A DNA stretch of 9,202 nucleotides from JAVMKJ01 sp031732875 (GCA_031732875.1 JAVMKL010000018.1:1-9202); one strand, 5' to 3'; shown: positions 1 through 7,608, counted from the stretch's first letter. The notes: generated by a model not told the origin, from the letters alone. A program made the numbers and translations.

Positions 1-1
1 C

Positions 2-2011
2 GCCATTTACCGTCCGGCGACGCTGCGTGCCATGCGCTCCGCCGGGTTGCGTCCGCTCAGTTACCGCCTGCGCACCGAATTGGCCATCGAAGCCTGGCAC
101 TGGAACCCGCGCGGCCGCTGGAGCGACGAAAAGCACGCGCAAGGCTACTGGATCTCAGACGACCGCCCCGGCGCGGCCATTCTCTCGTCTCACGGCTACC
201 GGCTGCCGCGCCGTGGCAACACCCTCGACCAGGCGGAAAACAACGGTTATTCGCGACTGGCCGACGACGATTTGCACGCCTTCTGGAAGAGCAACCCCTA
301 TCTGGATCGCCGTTATACCGGCGAGGATGACAGCCGACACCCGCAATGGCTGATCGCCGATCTTGGGAAGCGTACTCCGTTGAACGCGATCCGCTTGGTC
401 TGGGGGATACCCTATGCCGTCCGCTACCAGGTTCAGTACTGGGAAGGCGAAGACCCGGATGATCCGGACGAATATCCCGAAGGCCACTGGCAGACCTTTC
501 CCAACGGTACGGCGATCCAGGGGAGCGGTGGTGACGGTACCCTGCGCCTGGCTCGGGACGAGGTCCCGGCGCGCTATCTGCGGGTATTGCTGGAGGAATC
601 CTCGGCAACCGCGCCGCCGGGCGCGAAAGACCCGCGCGACGCCCTCGGCTACGCGATACGGGAAGTGTATATCGGTACGCTGGACGCCGCCGGCCAGTTG
701 CGGGATGCGGTACGTCACGCCGCCAACCGCGACGGTCAAACCCGGTTTTTCGTCTCTTCCACCGACCCCTGGCATCGAGCGAGCGATCTGGATCCCCAGG
801 TGGAGCAAGCCGGCATCGATCGGGTATTCGCCAGCGGCCTGGCCCGCGGATTGCCGATGCTGGTTCCGGTGGGGGTCTTGTACGATACACCGGACAACGC
901 CGCCGCCCTGCTGCGCTATTTGAAGCGGCGTGGCTACCCGTTGCGCGGCCTCGAACTGGGCGAGGAGCCGGATGGCCAGCGCGCGGCGCCGGAGGACTAC
1001 GGCGCGCTGTACCTGCAAGCGGCGGACGCGCTGCGCGCGGTGGATACGGCTATGATCCTGGGCGGACCGTCCTTCCAGTCGCTGTGGGACGAGCCGATGA
1101 TGGCCTGGGCGGGAACGTCGGTGGCGCCCGACCGGCCGTGGCTGGCCCGTCTGCTGACCTATTTACAGGAGCGCGGGCGAGCGGCCGATCTGGGTTTCCT
1201 GTCCTTCGAGTGGTACCCGTTCGACGAGATTTGCGAACCGTCGGCACCCCAATTACGACAGGCCCCCGCGTTGCTGGCCGATGCGCTGGCCAACCTCTAC
1301 GACCAAGGGTTGCCCCGCTCCACGCCGTTGATCATGGCCGAGTACGGCTACTCGGCTTTCTCTACCCAGGCCGAAGTCGATCTGCCCGGCGCGCTGTTCA
1401 ACGCCGATGCGGTCGGAGCCTTCCTGACCTGGGGCGGCGCCGTCGCCTATCTGTACGGCTACGAACCCAGCCCGATTTATCAGGGACCCGATTGCGACAC
1501 CTGGGGCAACAACACCCTGTTCCTGTCCGACGAGCAACGGCGTATCCTGGCGCGCACCGCGACCTACCACGGTGCCAAACTGCTGGCGCGCCGATGGGCC
1601 GGGAACCCGAATCGGCTCCATCGGGTCTATCCAGCGCGAGTGGATATCGATGCCCCGGACGGCGCGTCGCCTCCGACCGCTTACGCGGTCCAGCGTCCCG
1701 ACGGTCTGTGGGCAGTGCTGCTGGTCAACAAGGACCCGCAACGGGAATGGACGGTTAGGCCGCGCTTCGTGGGGCCCGAGCAGGGCGCGCTCACCCGCTT
1801 GCAAGGCCCGGCCGACCTGTACCAGTTCTCCGCCGCTCAGTACCATTGGCGAGCGAATGGCGAGCACGGTCGCCCGCAGCGCAGCTGGCCTCCCCGACAT
1901 ACCGTGCTGCGCGAACGCGCTCCGCTGCGTGTCCGACTGCCGCCTTGGTCGCTGACGGTCATCCGGAGCGGGGGACCGCGGGGCCAGTTGCGCCAGGATT
2001 CGCCGCGATAG
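2..2011 (+). CDS. Discoidin-domain, clan GH-A-like glycoside hydrolase family protein (5' partial)
   Basis: The reading frame is open from the left edge (codons from base 2), so the true start lies upstream. The ATG at 32 falls inside what looks like a continuous helix and has no ribosome binding site, so I do not take it as the start. Numbering from that Met, residues ~45-216 look like an F5/8 type C (discoidin, CBM32-like) carbohydrate-binding domain: a WLIADLG strand, an IRLVWG strand, a YQVQYW strand, RYLRVL and a closing IREVYIG. Residues ~235-520 look like a (beta/alpha)8 barrel of the GH-A clan (GH39/GH79/GH5-like). The candidate acid/base is Glu312 in LGEEPDG and the candidate nucleophile is Glu437 in IMAEYGYS, 125 residues later. 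A beta-rich C-terminal domain (~530-645) follows. The signal peptide, if any, is outside the window. The gene lies 60 bases before the GH18-CE4-GT2 synthase and probably shares its transcript, so a role in processing or binding an extracellular polysaccharide is likely. The substrate is unknown. An inactive, binding-only protein is an alternative, because the Asn that normally precedes the acid/base Glu is a Glu here. Confidence 0.72.
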   Translation, partial: AIYRPATLRAMRSAGLRPLSYRLRTELAIEAWHWNPRGRWSDEKHAQGYWISDDRPGAAILSSHGYRLPRRGNTLDQAENNGYSRLADDDLHAFWKSNPYLDRRYTGEDDSRHPQWLIADLGKRTPLNAIRLVWGIPYAVRYQVQYWEGEDPDDPDEYPEGHWQTFPNGTAIQGSGGDGTLRLARDEVPARYLRVLLEESSATAPPGAKDPRDALGYAIREVYIGTLDAAGQLRDAVRHAANRDGQTRFFVSSTDPWHRASDLDPQVEQAGIDRVFASGLARGLPMLVPVGVLYDTPDNAAALLRYLKRRGYPLRGLELGEEPDGQRAAPEDYGALYLQAADALRAVDTAMILGGPSFQSLWDEPMMAWAGTSVAPDRPWLARLLTYLQERGRAADLGFLSFEWYPFDEICEPSAPQLRQAPALLADALANLYDQGLPRSTPLIMAEYGYSAFSTQAEVDLPGALFNADAVGAFLTWGGAVAYLYGYEPSPIYQGPDCDTWGNNTLFLSDEQRRILARTATYHGAKLLARRWAGNPNRLHRVYPARVDIDAPDGASPPTAYAVQRPDGLWAVLLVNKDPQREWTVRPRFVGPEQGALTRLQGPADLYQFSAAQYHWRANGEHGRPQRSWPPRHTVLRERAPLRVRLPPWSLTVIRSGGPRGQLRQDSPR

Positions 2012-2034
2012 CCGCCGGCACCAGAACCATGATC

Positions 2035-2051
2035 GGCGAGCCTAGCTTGCC
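2035..2051 (+). other. Short intergenic hairpin upstream of the synthase gene
   Basis: GGCGAGC (2035-2041) pairs with GCTTGCC (2045-2051) around a 3-base CTA loop: seven pairs, one of them G-T. It is not followed by a T tract, so it is a poor intrinsic terminator. It ends just before the weak ribosome binding site of the gene at 2072. It could tune readthrough, mRNA stability or translation between the two genes. This is structure seen in the sequence only, and chance is possible in GC-rich DNA. Confidence 0.3.
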
Positions 2052-2054
2052 ACC

Positions 2055-2060
2055 AAGAGA
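2055..2060 (+). promoter_or_regulatory. Weak ribosome binding site for the GH18-CE4-GT2 gene
   Basis: The purine run AAGAGA (2055-2060) lies 11 bases before the ATG at 2072. It is a poor match to the Shine-Dalgarno consensus but is the only purine-rich stretch at a usable distance. It supports the start at 2072, as does the protein: a short hydrophilic, basic N-terminus directly before the first membrane span. Confidence 0.4.
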
Positions 2061-2071
2061 CAATCCCTGTT

Positions 2072-5000
2072 ATGTCCCATCCATCACTTGGTGATTCGCC
2101 GCCAAGTCCAGCGGAAAGCGGGAAAGCGGTCAAACCGGTCTTCTTCGATCCGGCCCGCAAACGCTGGCCGCGCCTGCGGCTCGGGATGACGCTGATCGGC
2201 CTGTCACTGTCGCTGTTGCTGGGAATGCTGGTCCTGAGCATCCTGGCCAGTCCGGTGCTACCGGCGCTCAATCTGCCGGGCGCCAGCTTCTTGCCGCAAG
2301 GCGCGCACGCCGTGCCAGCCGTTCCCGCGCTCTCCCCCGAGCGACCGTTGACGCGCCGCGAACGTGCCTTGCGCAATGACCAGGTCAAGCTGGCGCGCGA
2401 GCGCGAGCGCGGCTTGCAGCAATTGCTGACCCAGTCTCACAAGGCAAACCGCAACCCGGACAACCAACCCCTCGCCATCGGGTTCTTCGTCAATTGGGAC
2501 GACTCCAGCATGAGTTCGCTCAAGCAAAATCTCGACAGCCTGGATATGGTGATCGCCGAATGGCTGCATCTGGCGGCCGAGGACGGTTCGCTGCGGGAGA
2601 ACGACCCGATTCGAACGACCCACGTGGTTGATTACATCCGCATCCATCGCCCCGATTTGTCTATCGTGCCACTGGTTAACAATTGGAACGGTCATGAATG
2701 GGAGGGGGCGAAGCTGGCCCGCATGTTAGCTAACCCGGCGGCGCGGGCACGGACGATCGGACAGTTGATCGCCTATGTGGAGCGCCAGCATTTCGCCGGG
2801 ATCAGCATCGACTTCGAGGAAATCGGACCCAAGGCTCAGCCTGACTTCCAGCGCTTCATGGCGGAGTTATACGCCGTTTTCCATCCCCGGAACCTGCGGG
2901 TCTCGGCGAACGTACCGGCCAGCGATCCGGCTTTCGATTACCGCAGGTTGGCGAATAACGCCGATTACCTGATTCTGATGGCCTACGACGAGCACTGGGC
3001 TACCGGCGCGCCCGGTCCGATCGCCAGCTTGCCCTGGTTCGCCAAGGTGTTGCGCGAGCGCCAGCGCGATGTGCCCGCCGACAAGACGATTGTGGCGGTC
3101 GGCAATTACGCCTACGACTGGGAAAAGGGTCACCCCGCCGAGGAACGGACCTTTGAGGAAGCGGTGCTCATCGCCAAGGAGTCGGAAGGCAAGATCCGGC
3201 TTGACCGGGCTTCCCTCAACCCCACGTTCGACTATGCCGACGACGACGATCACATTCACCATGTGTGGATGCTGGACGCCGTGACCGCGTTCAACCAGTT
3301 GGTGGTCGCCCGGTCGGTGGGGCCAAGGGGGGTCGCCTTGTGGCGGTTGGGTAGCGAGGACCCGGCATTGTGGCAAGTGTTCGGCAAGAACGGCCCGCTG
3401 GACGCGGCGCGCGCCGCCCAACTCGGCGATATTCGCTTCGGCTATGGGCTGGACTATGAAGGCAAGGGTGAAGTTCTTGAGATCACCGCCCAACCGCAAC
3501 CGGGGAACCGGACCATCGAATTCGATCCAAGGCGCGAGTTGATTACCGCCGAGCATTTTACGGTATTCCCCTCGCCCTATGTCATCACCCGCCACGGCGG
3601 CGCGGACCGCAAGGTGGCGCTGACCTTTGACGACGGTCCCGATCCCCGCTACACGCCGCAAATCCTCGACGCCCTGCGCGAAGCGGGAGTGCCGGCGACC
3701 TTCTTCATCGTCGGCGTCAACGGTCAGTTGCATCCGGAGCTGCTGCGCCGGGAGATGGATGAAGGCCATGAAATTGGCAATCATACCTACACCCATCCCA
3801 ATATCGCGTTTATCTCTCCCAAGCAGTTCCAACTCGAACTGTCCGCGACCCAGCATCTGTTGGCCAGCGTGGTGGGCCGTCATTCGCTGCTGTTTCGGCC
3901 GCCCTACGCGGTCGATGCCGAGCCGGAGACCATCGACCAGATGCGCCCTGTCGAATTGGCGGCCGCGCAAGGTTATCTCGTGGTGGGCATGCAGATCGAC
4001 CCGGACGACTGGGAGCGCCCGGGGGTGGATGAGATCGTGCGGCGGACCGTGGAGGAGGCGGAGCGCGGCGAAGGCAACATGATCCTGCTGCACGATTCCG
4101 GCGGCGATCGCAGCCAGACGGTGCTGGCGATCCCCAGAATCGTCGAGGAGCTGCGCAAGCGGGGCTTCCAGTTTGTTTCCGTTGCCGACCTGCTGGGCCG
4201 CGGCCGCGACGATGTGATGCCGCCGGTGCCGCCCGAGGGCTTGTGGCAGACCTGGCTGGATGGGGCGGCGTTCGGTGTGCTCAACTGGTCGGCCGCGGCC
4301 ATCCATTGGCTGTTCCTGCTGGGCATCGTGCTGGGTATCGCGCGGTTGCTGTTCGTTGGGGCGCTCGCCCTGTACCAGCGTTGGCGCCAGCGCCACGCCG
4401 TCTTCGACCCGGCGTATTCGACCTCGGTGGCGGTGGTGGTGCCCGCTTACAACGAGGACAGGGTGATCGTACAAACCATCGCTTCCCTGCTGGCCTGCGA
4501 CCAGCCGGAGCAATTCGAAATCATCGTGGTGGATGATGGTTCCAGCGATGCCACGTACCGCGTGGCGCGCGAGGCCTTCGCCAGCGATCCGCGGGTGCGG
4601 GTGTACACTAAACCCAACGGCGGCAAGCCAGCGGCGCTCAATTTCGGCATGGCGCGGACTCGGGCGGAGATCGTGGTGGCCCTGGATGCCGACACGGTGT
4701 TTGCTCGCGATACGATTCTCAAGCTGGTCCGGCATTTCGTCGATCCAAAGGTCGGCGCGGTCGCCGGTAATGCCAAGGTCGGCAACCGGATTAACCTGCT
4801 GACCCGCTGGCAGGCGTTGGAGTACATCACCAGCCAGAATCTGGACCGGCGCGCCTTCCATGTGCTCAACTGCATCACGGTGGTGCCCGGCGCGGTGGGG
4901 GCTTGGCGGCGCGAGTTGATCGAACGAGCAGGTGGTTTCACCCATCTGACCCTGGCAGAGGACGCCGATCTGACCTTGGCGATCCGCAAGCTGGGCTACG

Positions 5001-5539
5001 CCATCGTTTACGAGGACGAGGCGGTCGCGCTGACCGAGGCGCCCGATACGGTGCGTGGTTTCATCCGCCAGCGCTACCGCTGGATGTACGGCACCATGCA
5101 AGCGGCCTGGAAACACCGCGACGTGCTGTTCCGCCCCCGCTTCGGCGCGCTGGGCTTTGTCGCTCTGCCCAACGTGATTGTTTTCCAGGTGTTGTTCCCC
5201 CTGGTCTCGCCGATCATGGACCTGCTGTTGATCGGTTCGCTGGGGACGGCGGCGTTCGACCACTGGCAGCACCCGGCCGAGTATTCCCCCGACGCCTTGT
5301 GGCGGGTGTTGTTTTACTATGCCCTGTTCGTGACGGTGGACTATCTGGCCGCCATCCTGGCTTTCGCCTTGGAGCGCAAGGAGAACTGGTGGTTGCTGAT
5401 CTGGCTGTTCTGGCAGCGCTTCTTCTACCGCCAGTTGATGTACTACGTGGCGATCAAGAGCACCCTGACGTCGTTGCGGGGCGTGCTGGTGGGCTGGGGC
5501 AAGCTGGAACGCAAGGCGACGGTGCAGGCGGTGGGTTGA
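2072..5539 (+). CDS. Trifunctional GH18 hydrolase / CE4 polysaccharide deacetylase / GT2 processive synthase fusion, membrane protein
   Basis: A single 1155-residue chain carries three carbohydrate-active domains. Residues 1-35 are polar and basic (KRWPRLR) before a membrane span at ~38-62. Residues ~133-445 are a YaaH-like GH18 barrel: GISIDFEE at 243-250 carries Asp247 and catalytic Glu249, MAYDEHW at 303-309 is the beta6 strand, HHVWMLDA lies at 396-403, and Trp424 sits in the beta8 strand. Residues ~513-702 are a NodB/CE4 deacetylase with all five motifs: TFDDGPD (518-524; Asp520 base, Asp521 metal), HTYTHP (571-576; metal His571 and His575), RPPY (609-612), DPDDW (643-647) and LLHD (672-675). 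A second span (~744-767) is followed by the basic YQRWRQRH. Residues ~785-1010 are a GT2 synthase of the NodC/PgaC/hyaluronan-synthase type: VVPAYNED, VVDDGSSD (819-826), DADT (872-875), AEDAD (962-966) and QRYRW (1000-1004, the QxxRW motif of processive enzymes). Hydrophobic helices at ~1027-1058, 1076-1100 and 1104-1125 close it. The positive-inside rule puts GH18 and CE4 in the periplasm and GT2 in the cytoplasm. By family, it would polymerise a UDP-sugar, probably UDP-GlcNAc, then deacetylate and trim the product. The polymer itself is inferred, not shown. Confidence 0.92.
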   Translation: MSHPSLGDSPPSPAESGKAVKPVFFDPARKRWPRLRLGMTLIGLSLSLLLGMLVLSILASPVLPALNLPGASFLPQGAHAVPAVPALSPERPLTRRERALRNDQVKLARERERGLQQLLTQSHKANRNPDNQPLAIGFFVNWDDSSMSSLKQNLDSLDMVIAEWLHLAAEDGSLRENDPIRTTHVVDYIRIHRPDLSIVPLVNNWNGHEWEGAKLARMLANPAARARTIGQLIAYVERQHFAGISIDFEEIGPKAQPDFQRFMAELYAVFHPRNLRVSANVPASDPAFDYRRLANNADYLILMAYDEHWATGAPGPIASLPWFAKVLRERQRDVPADKTIVAVGNYAYDWEKGHPAEERTFEEAVLIAKESEGKIRLDRASLNPTFDYADDDDHIHHVWMLDAVTAFNQLVVARSVGPRGVALWRLGSEDPALWQVFGKNGPLDAARAAQLGDIRFGYGLDYEGKGEVLEITAQPQPGNRTIEFDPRRELITAEHFTVFPSPYVITRHGGADRKVALTFDDGPDPRYTPQILDALREAGVPATFFIVGVNGQLHPELLRREMDEGHEIGNHTYTHPNIAFISPKQFQLELSATQHLLASVVGRHSLLFRPPYAVDAEPETIDQMRPVELAAAQGYLVVGMQIDPDDWERPGVDEIVRRTVEEAERGEGNMILLHDSGGDRSQTVLAIPRIVEELRKRGFQFVSVADLLGRGRDDVMPPVPPEGLWQTWLDGAAFGVLNWSAAAIHWLFLLGIVLGIARLLFVGALALYQRWRQRHAVFDPAYSTSVAVVVPAYNEDRVIVQTIASLLACDQPEQFEIIVVDDGSSDATYRVAREAFASDPRVRVYTKPNGGKPAALNFGMARTRAEIVVALDADTVFARDTILKLVRHFVDPKVGAVAGNAKVGNRINLLTRWQALEYITSQNLDRRAFHVLNCITVVPGAVGAWRRELIERAGGFTHLTLAEDADLTLAIRKLGYAIVYEDEAVALTEAPDTVRGFIRQRYRWMYGTMQAAWKHRDVLFRPRFGALGFVALPNVIVFQVLFPLVSPIMDLLLIGSLGTAAFDHWQHPAEYSPDALWRVLFYYALFVTVDYLAAILAFALERKENWWLLIWLFWQRFFYRQLMYYVAIKSTLTSLRGVLVGWGKLERKATVQAVG

Positions 5540-5563
5540 TCTTGATGGTTTGGAACAACCCAC
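5531..5563. terminator. Hairpin between convergent genes, possible bidirectional terminator
   Basis: GTGGGTTG (5531-5538) and CAACCCAC (5556-5563) are perfect 8-bp complements around a 17-base loop. The left arm overlaps the last codons and stop of the synthase gene. The structure lies in the 51-base gap before the stop codon of the convergent coiled-coil gene (5591), where a shared terminator would be expected. Neither side has a clear T run, so classical intrinsic termination is not well supported. It may instead act as a 3'-end stabiliser for both transcripts. Confidence 0.4.
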
Positions 5564-5590
5564 TCCAATCATCATTCTCTAGCCGGCGGT

Positions 5591-7387
5591 TTAGATCGCT
5601 TGGGCCAGAATGACCAGGAGGGCGGTGCCCACCGCAAGCACGAGGATGGAAAACGTTGCCGGCATGCTGAACCAGCGGCGGGATTTGCGCTGGGTTTCCA
5701 AGGTTTCGAGCGTTGCCCGCAGCCGGACGAGTTCCTGATCGACACCCTGCGATCGTTCGCTTTGAGTGGTTTCGCTGGCGGCAAGTTGGTGTTGGAATTC
5801 CTGAATCCATTCCACGACATTGGTCGCCAGGGTCACGACTTTTTCCTGGGTGACGCGGACTTCGGTCTGGATGGTTTCGATGGTGGCGGTCAGCCCGGTC
5901 AGGTGTTCCGATTGTTCGCCCAGCCTGGCTTCCAACCCCGCGATTCGAGAATCATGGCCGGTTTGCCGAAGGTCCACTTCAGATGATGGCGATTCCGCCT
6001 GGATTTGCCGGATGGCGTCCTTGAGCAGGATGAGTTCCTGTTCCTGAACGGCCAGCCCCCGTTCGAGAGCGCTCAACTGTCGCGGTGGGGATTCCAGCTT
6101 CCCGAACTGTTGCTGAAGATCCCGAATGTCCGCGTTCAAGCCCCGGAATTGCTCGAAATAGTCGCCGAACGTCTGCGCCTGGCCGATCAGGCGGGTGGCA
6201 AGAGCGGTAACCATTTCCTGGAGGGTATCCAGGTCCTGCCGAAGTTGACGCACCTCCGGGGTGCTGGTTTCCGGGAACGGCGCCGGGTGCTCGATGGCTA
6301 GGGCCGGCGAAGATTGTTCCGCTTGGTATCGCTGGATGTCCTGCTGGAGGTGGCCGATCCGCTCGGACGCATCCTGGGATTCCAGTCGCTGGTTTTCGAT
6401 CCGGGTACTCAGGTCGGCGAATTGTTGCTGTGTGACTTCGCGCAGATCGGCCAGCGTTCGAGCCTGGGATGCCAGGGTCTCCCGCAGGGGAGCGAGTTCG
6501 ATCCGCGCGCCGGAGAAGGGCGGGTTGGAGTCGCCGGTCGAGGACTGGGCTTCGGGACCGGACCGGGTAAGGATGGTTTGCAGTTGGCTCAGATGGGTCT
6601 GGCATGCCGCCAGACTCTCGTGCCAGTTCTGATCGAGTTCCCGAAGCGTGTCGCTCTGAGTGGTCAGATCGGTTTGCAGGACGTTCAGGACCTGGCGGGT
6701 GGAGTTGGTGTCCGCCGATACCTTGCCCATCAGAATTTCCAGATGTTTCAGGCGTTCCTGCTGCTTTTGCAATTCCTCCCGGGCGGCGATCGAGAATTCG
6801 GCGAGTTCGTCGAGCCGGTTCTGCCGCGTTTCAAGTCGCATCCGGGCCGATTCGCCCGATTCGACTGCCTGGTTAAGGGTATCGAGAGCCTGAGTGTGTT
6901 GTTCGAGTTCCGTTCTCAACTCGGTCAGACCGTGAAGGATGGACCGAGAGTCCCGGTCGCGGGTTTCTAGGGCGGTTTCGAACTGGAACAGGCGCTGGTA
7001 GTGGGCTTCCACCTGGGCGGCGAACTGTTCCAACCGTTCCTGGCCGGTACGAGCCGTTCGTTCCATTAGCCCGAGTTGGGTTTGGTGGCGCTCGAGTTGT
7101 TCTTCCAGTGGCTCGATCCGGGCGACGGGGACGATCCTCTGTTCCAGGGTGTTCAGTTCCTGGCGCAGGACGACGCTTTGTGCCCGCAGATCGCTAGCCA
7201 GGGTCGCGAGGCTTTGCCGGATTTGCTGCCGGTCCTGCTCGAGGGTGGCGACCGTGGTGGCGACGGCGTGCAACCGGTCGTACTGCGCCCCGGAGTCCGC
7301 CTCCAGCGCTCCCAGCTTTCGGCGCAGGTTCTGGAAAAAGTCGATCGCTCCGGCCAGGGAAGATTCAAATTCGGTTGCGTCGTTCAT
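5591..7387 (-). CDS. Tail-anchored coiled-coil protein of unknown function
   Basis: I do not recognise a family. The 598-residue protein starting at the ATG at 7387 is almost entirely alpha-helical, rich in Gln, Glu, Leu and Arg, with heptad-like Leu spacing. Helical blocks cover ~30-270, 300-355, 375-465 and 480-570. They are broken by Ser/Pro-rich linkers near residues 275-292 (PEAQSSTGDSNPP), 357-377 and 464-470. A basic KSRRW is followed by a single hydrophobic span at ~576-596 (FSILVLAVGTALLVILA) and only a few residues after it. There is no N-terminal signal peptide. The basic residues before the span imply a cytoplasmic coiled coil with its C-terminus anchored in the inner membrane. 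A TTG at 7414 in the same frame would add nine residues, but neither start has a good ribosome binding site. I prefer the ATG because MNDATEFESSLAG begins the helical region naturally. The gene is divergent from pgi and convergent with the polysaccharide synthase. A scaffold, envelope-organising or partition-like role is possible, but this is a guess. Confidence 0.8.
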   Translation of the reverse strand: MNDATEFESSLAGAIDFFQNLRRKLGALEADSGAQYDRLHAVATTVATLEQDRQQIRQSLATLASDLRAQSVVLRQELNTLEQRIVPVARIEPLEEQLERHQTQLGLMERTARTGQERLEQFAAQVEAHYQRLFQFETALETRDRDSRSILHGLTELRTELEQHTQALDTLNQAVESGESARMRLETRQNRLDELAEFSIAAREELQKQQERLKHLEILMGKVSADTNSTRQVLNVLQTDLTTQSDTLRELDQNWHESLAACQTHLSQLQTILTRSGPEAQSSTGDSNPPFSGARIELAPLRETLASQARTLADLREVTQQQFADLSTRIENQRLESQDASERIGHLQQDIQRYQAEQSSPALAIEHPAPFPETSTPEVRQLRQDLDTLQEMVTALATRLIGQAQTFGDYFEQFRGLNADIRDLQQQFGKLESPPRQLSALERGLAVQEQELILLKDAIRQIQAESPSSEVDLRQTGHDSRIAGLEARLGEQSEHLTGLTATIETIQTEVRVTQEKVVTLATNVVEWIQEFQHQLAASETTQSERSQGVDQELVRLRATLETLETQRKSRRWFSMPATFSILVLAVGTALLVILAQAI

Positions 7388-7460
7388 GGCGTCGCGTCGC
7401 TCGGGTTGGATCAAGGGGCTCGCTGGCTGCTGGCTATCGATAAGTATGACCGATTACGAG

Positions 7461-7474
7461 GAATCTTGTGATTC
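7461..7474. repeat. Small inverted repeat next to the putative pgi -35 box
   Basis: GAATC (7461-7465) and GATTC (7470-7474) form a 5-bp inverted repeat with a TTGT spacer. Its right arm touches the candidate -35 hexamer at 7473. The placement would suit an operator, but an element this short can arise by chance and no regulator is evident nearby. Confidence 0.25.
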
Positions 7475-7501
7475 GACAGCAACCCTGATGGAAACTATAG
7501 T
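7473..7501 (+). promoter_or_regulatory. Sigma70-like promoter for pgi
   Basis: TCGACA (7473-7478, five of six bases matching TTGACA) is separated by exactly 17 bases from TATAGT (7496-7501, five of six matching TATAAT). Transcription would start near 7508 and give a leader of about 115 bases before the pgi ATG. The surrounding bases are noticeably more AT-rich than the flanking genes, as expected for a promoter. The -10 box sits within ACTATAGT (7494-7501), a perfect palindrome, so a TATAGT also reads on the minus strand. I found no convincing partner -35 for it, and the promoter of the divergent coiled-coil gene remains unidentified. Confidence 0.6.
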
Positions 7502-7545
7502 AACCGTCAGGGCCATGCGCGCGGGCAGCGGCGACGCGATTTCGC

Positions 7546-7560
7546 CACCGGTGTCCGGTG
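7546..7560 (+). other. GC hairpin in the pgi leader
   Basis: CACCGG (7546-7551) and CCGGTG (7555-7560) form a perfect 6-bp stem with a 3-base TGT loop, about 60 bases before the pgi start and downstream of the predicted transcription start. No T tract follows, so it is not an obvious attenuator. Its effect, if any, is unknown. Confidence 0.3.
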
Positions 7561-7608
7561 AAGCTGGTCCTCGTTCATCCGGTTTCGCCAGCGTTTCAAC
7601 AACCTGAA

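Noticed and set aside
32..34. ATG at 32 as the true start of the first gene
   Set aside because: The frame is open through the left edge, the preceding codons read as a natural continuation (IYRPATLRA), there is no Shine-Dalgarno sequence, and the protein lacks a signal peptide here.
2867..5575. 902-codon open frame on the minus strand opposite the synthase gene
   Set aside because: Its codons are exactly in register with the forward codons, so it stays open simply because the forward gene hardly uses TTA, CTA and TCA. Its protein is rich in His, Gln, Arg and Pro and shows no domain, whereas the forward frame holds three recognisable enzymes.
6314..6970. Plus-strand open frames inside the coiled-coil gene (also 7076-7471)
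   Set aside because: They are codon-aligned complements of the minus-strand gene with no ribosome binding site or domain. The heptad-like composition of the minus frame identifies the real gene.
7412..7414. TTG as start of the coiled-coil gene
   Set aside because: It has no ribosome binding site and a rarer start codon than the ATG nine codons later. It is kept as an alternative because the ATG's own binding site is also weak.
7447..7607. Small open frame (53 codons, from ATG at 7447) just upstream of pgi
   Set aside because: It has no ribosome binding site, starts upstream of the predicted pgi promoter, and its low-complexity Ser/Thr/Gly/Ala sequence looks non-coding. A leader peptide cannot be fully excluded.
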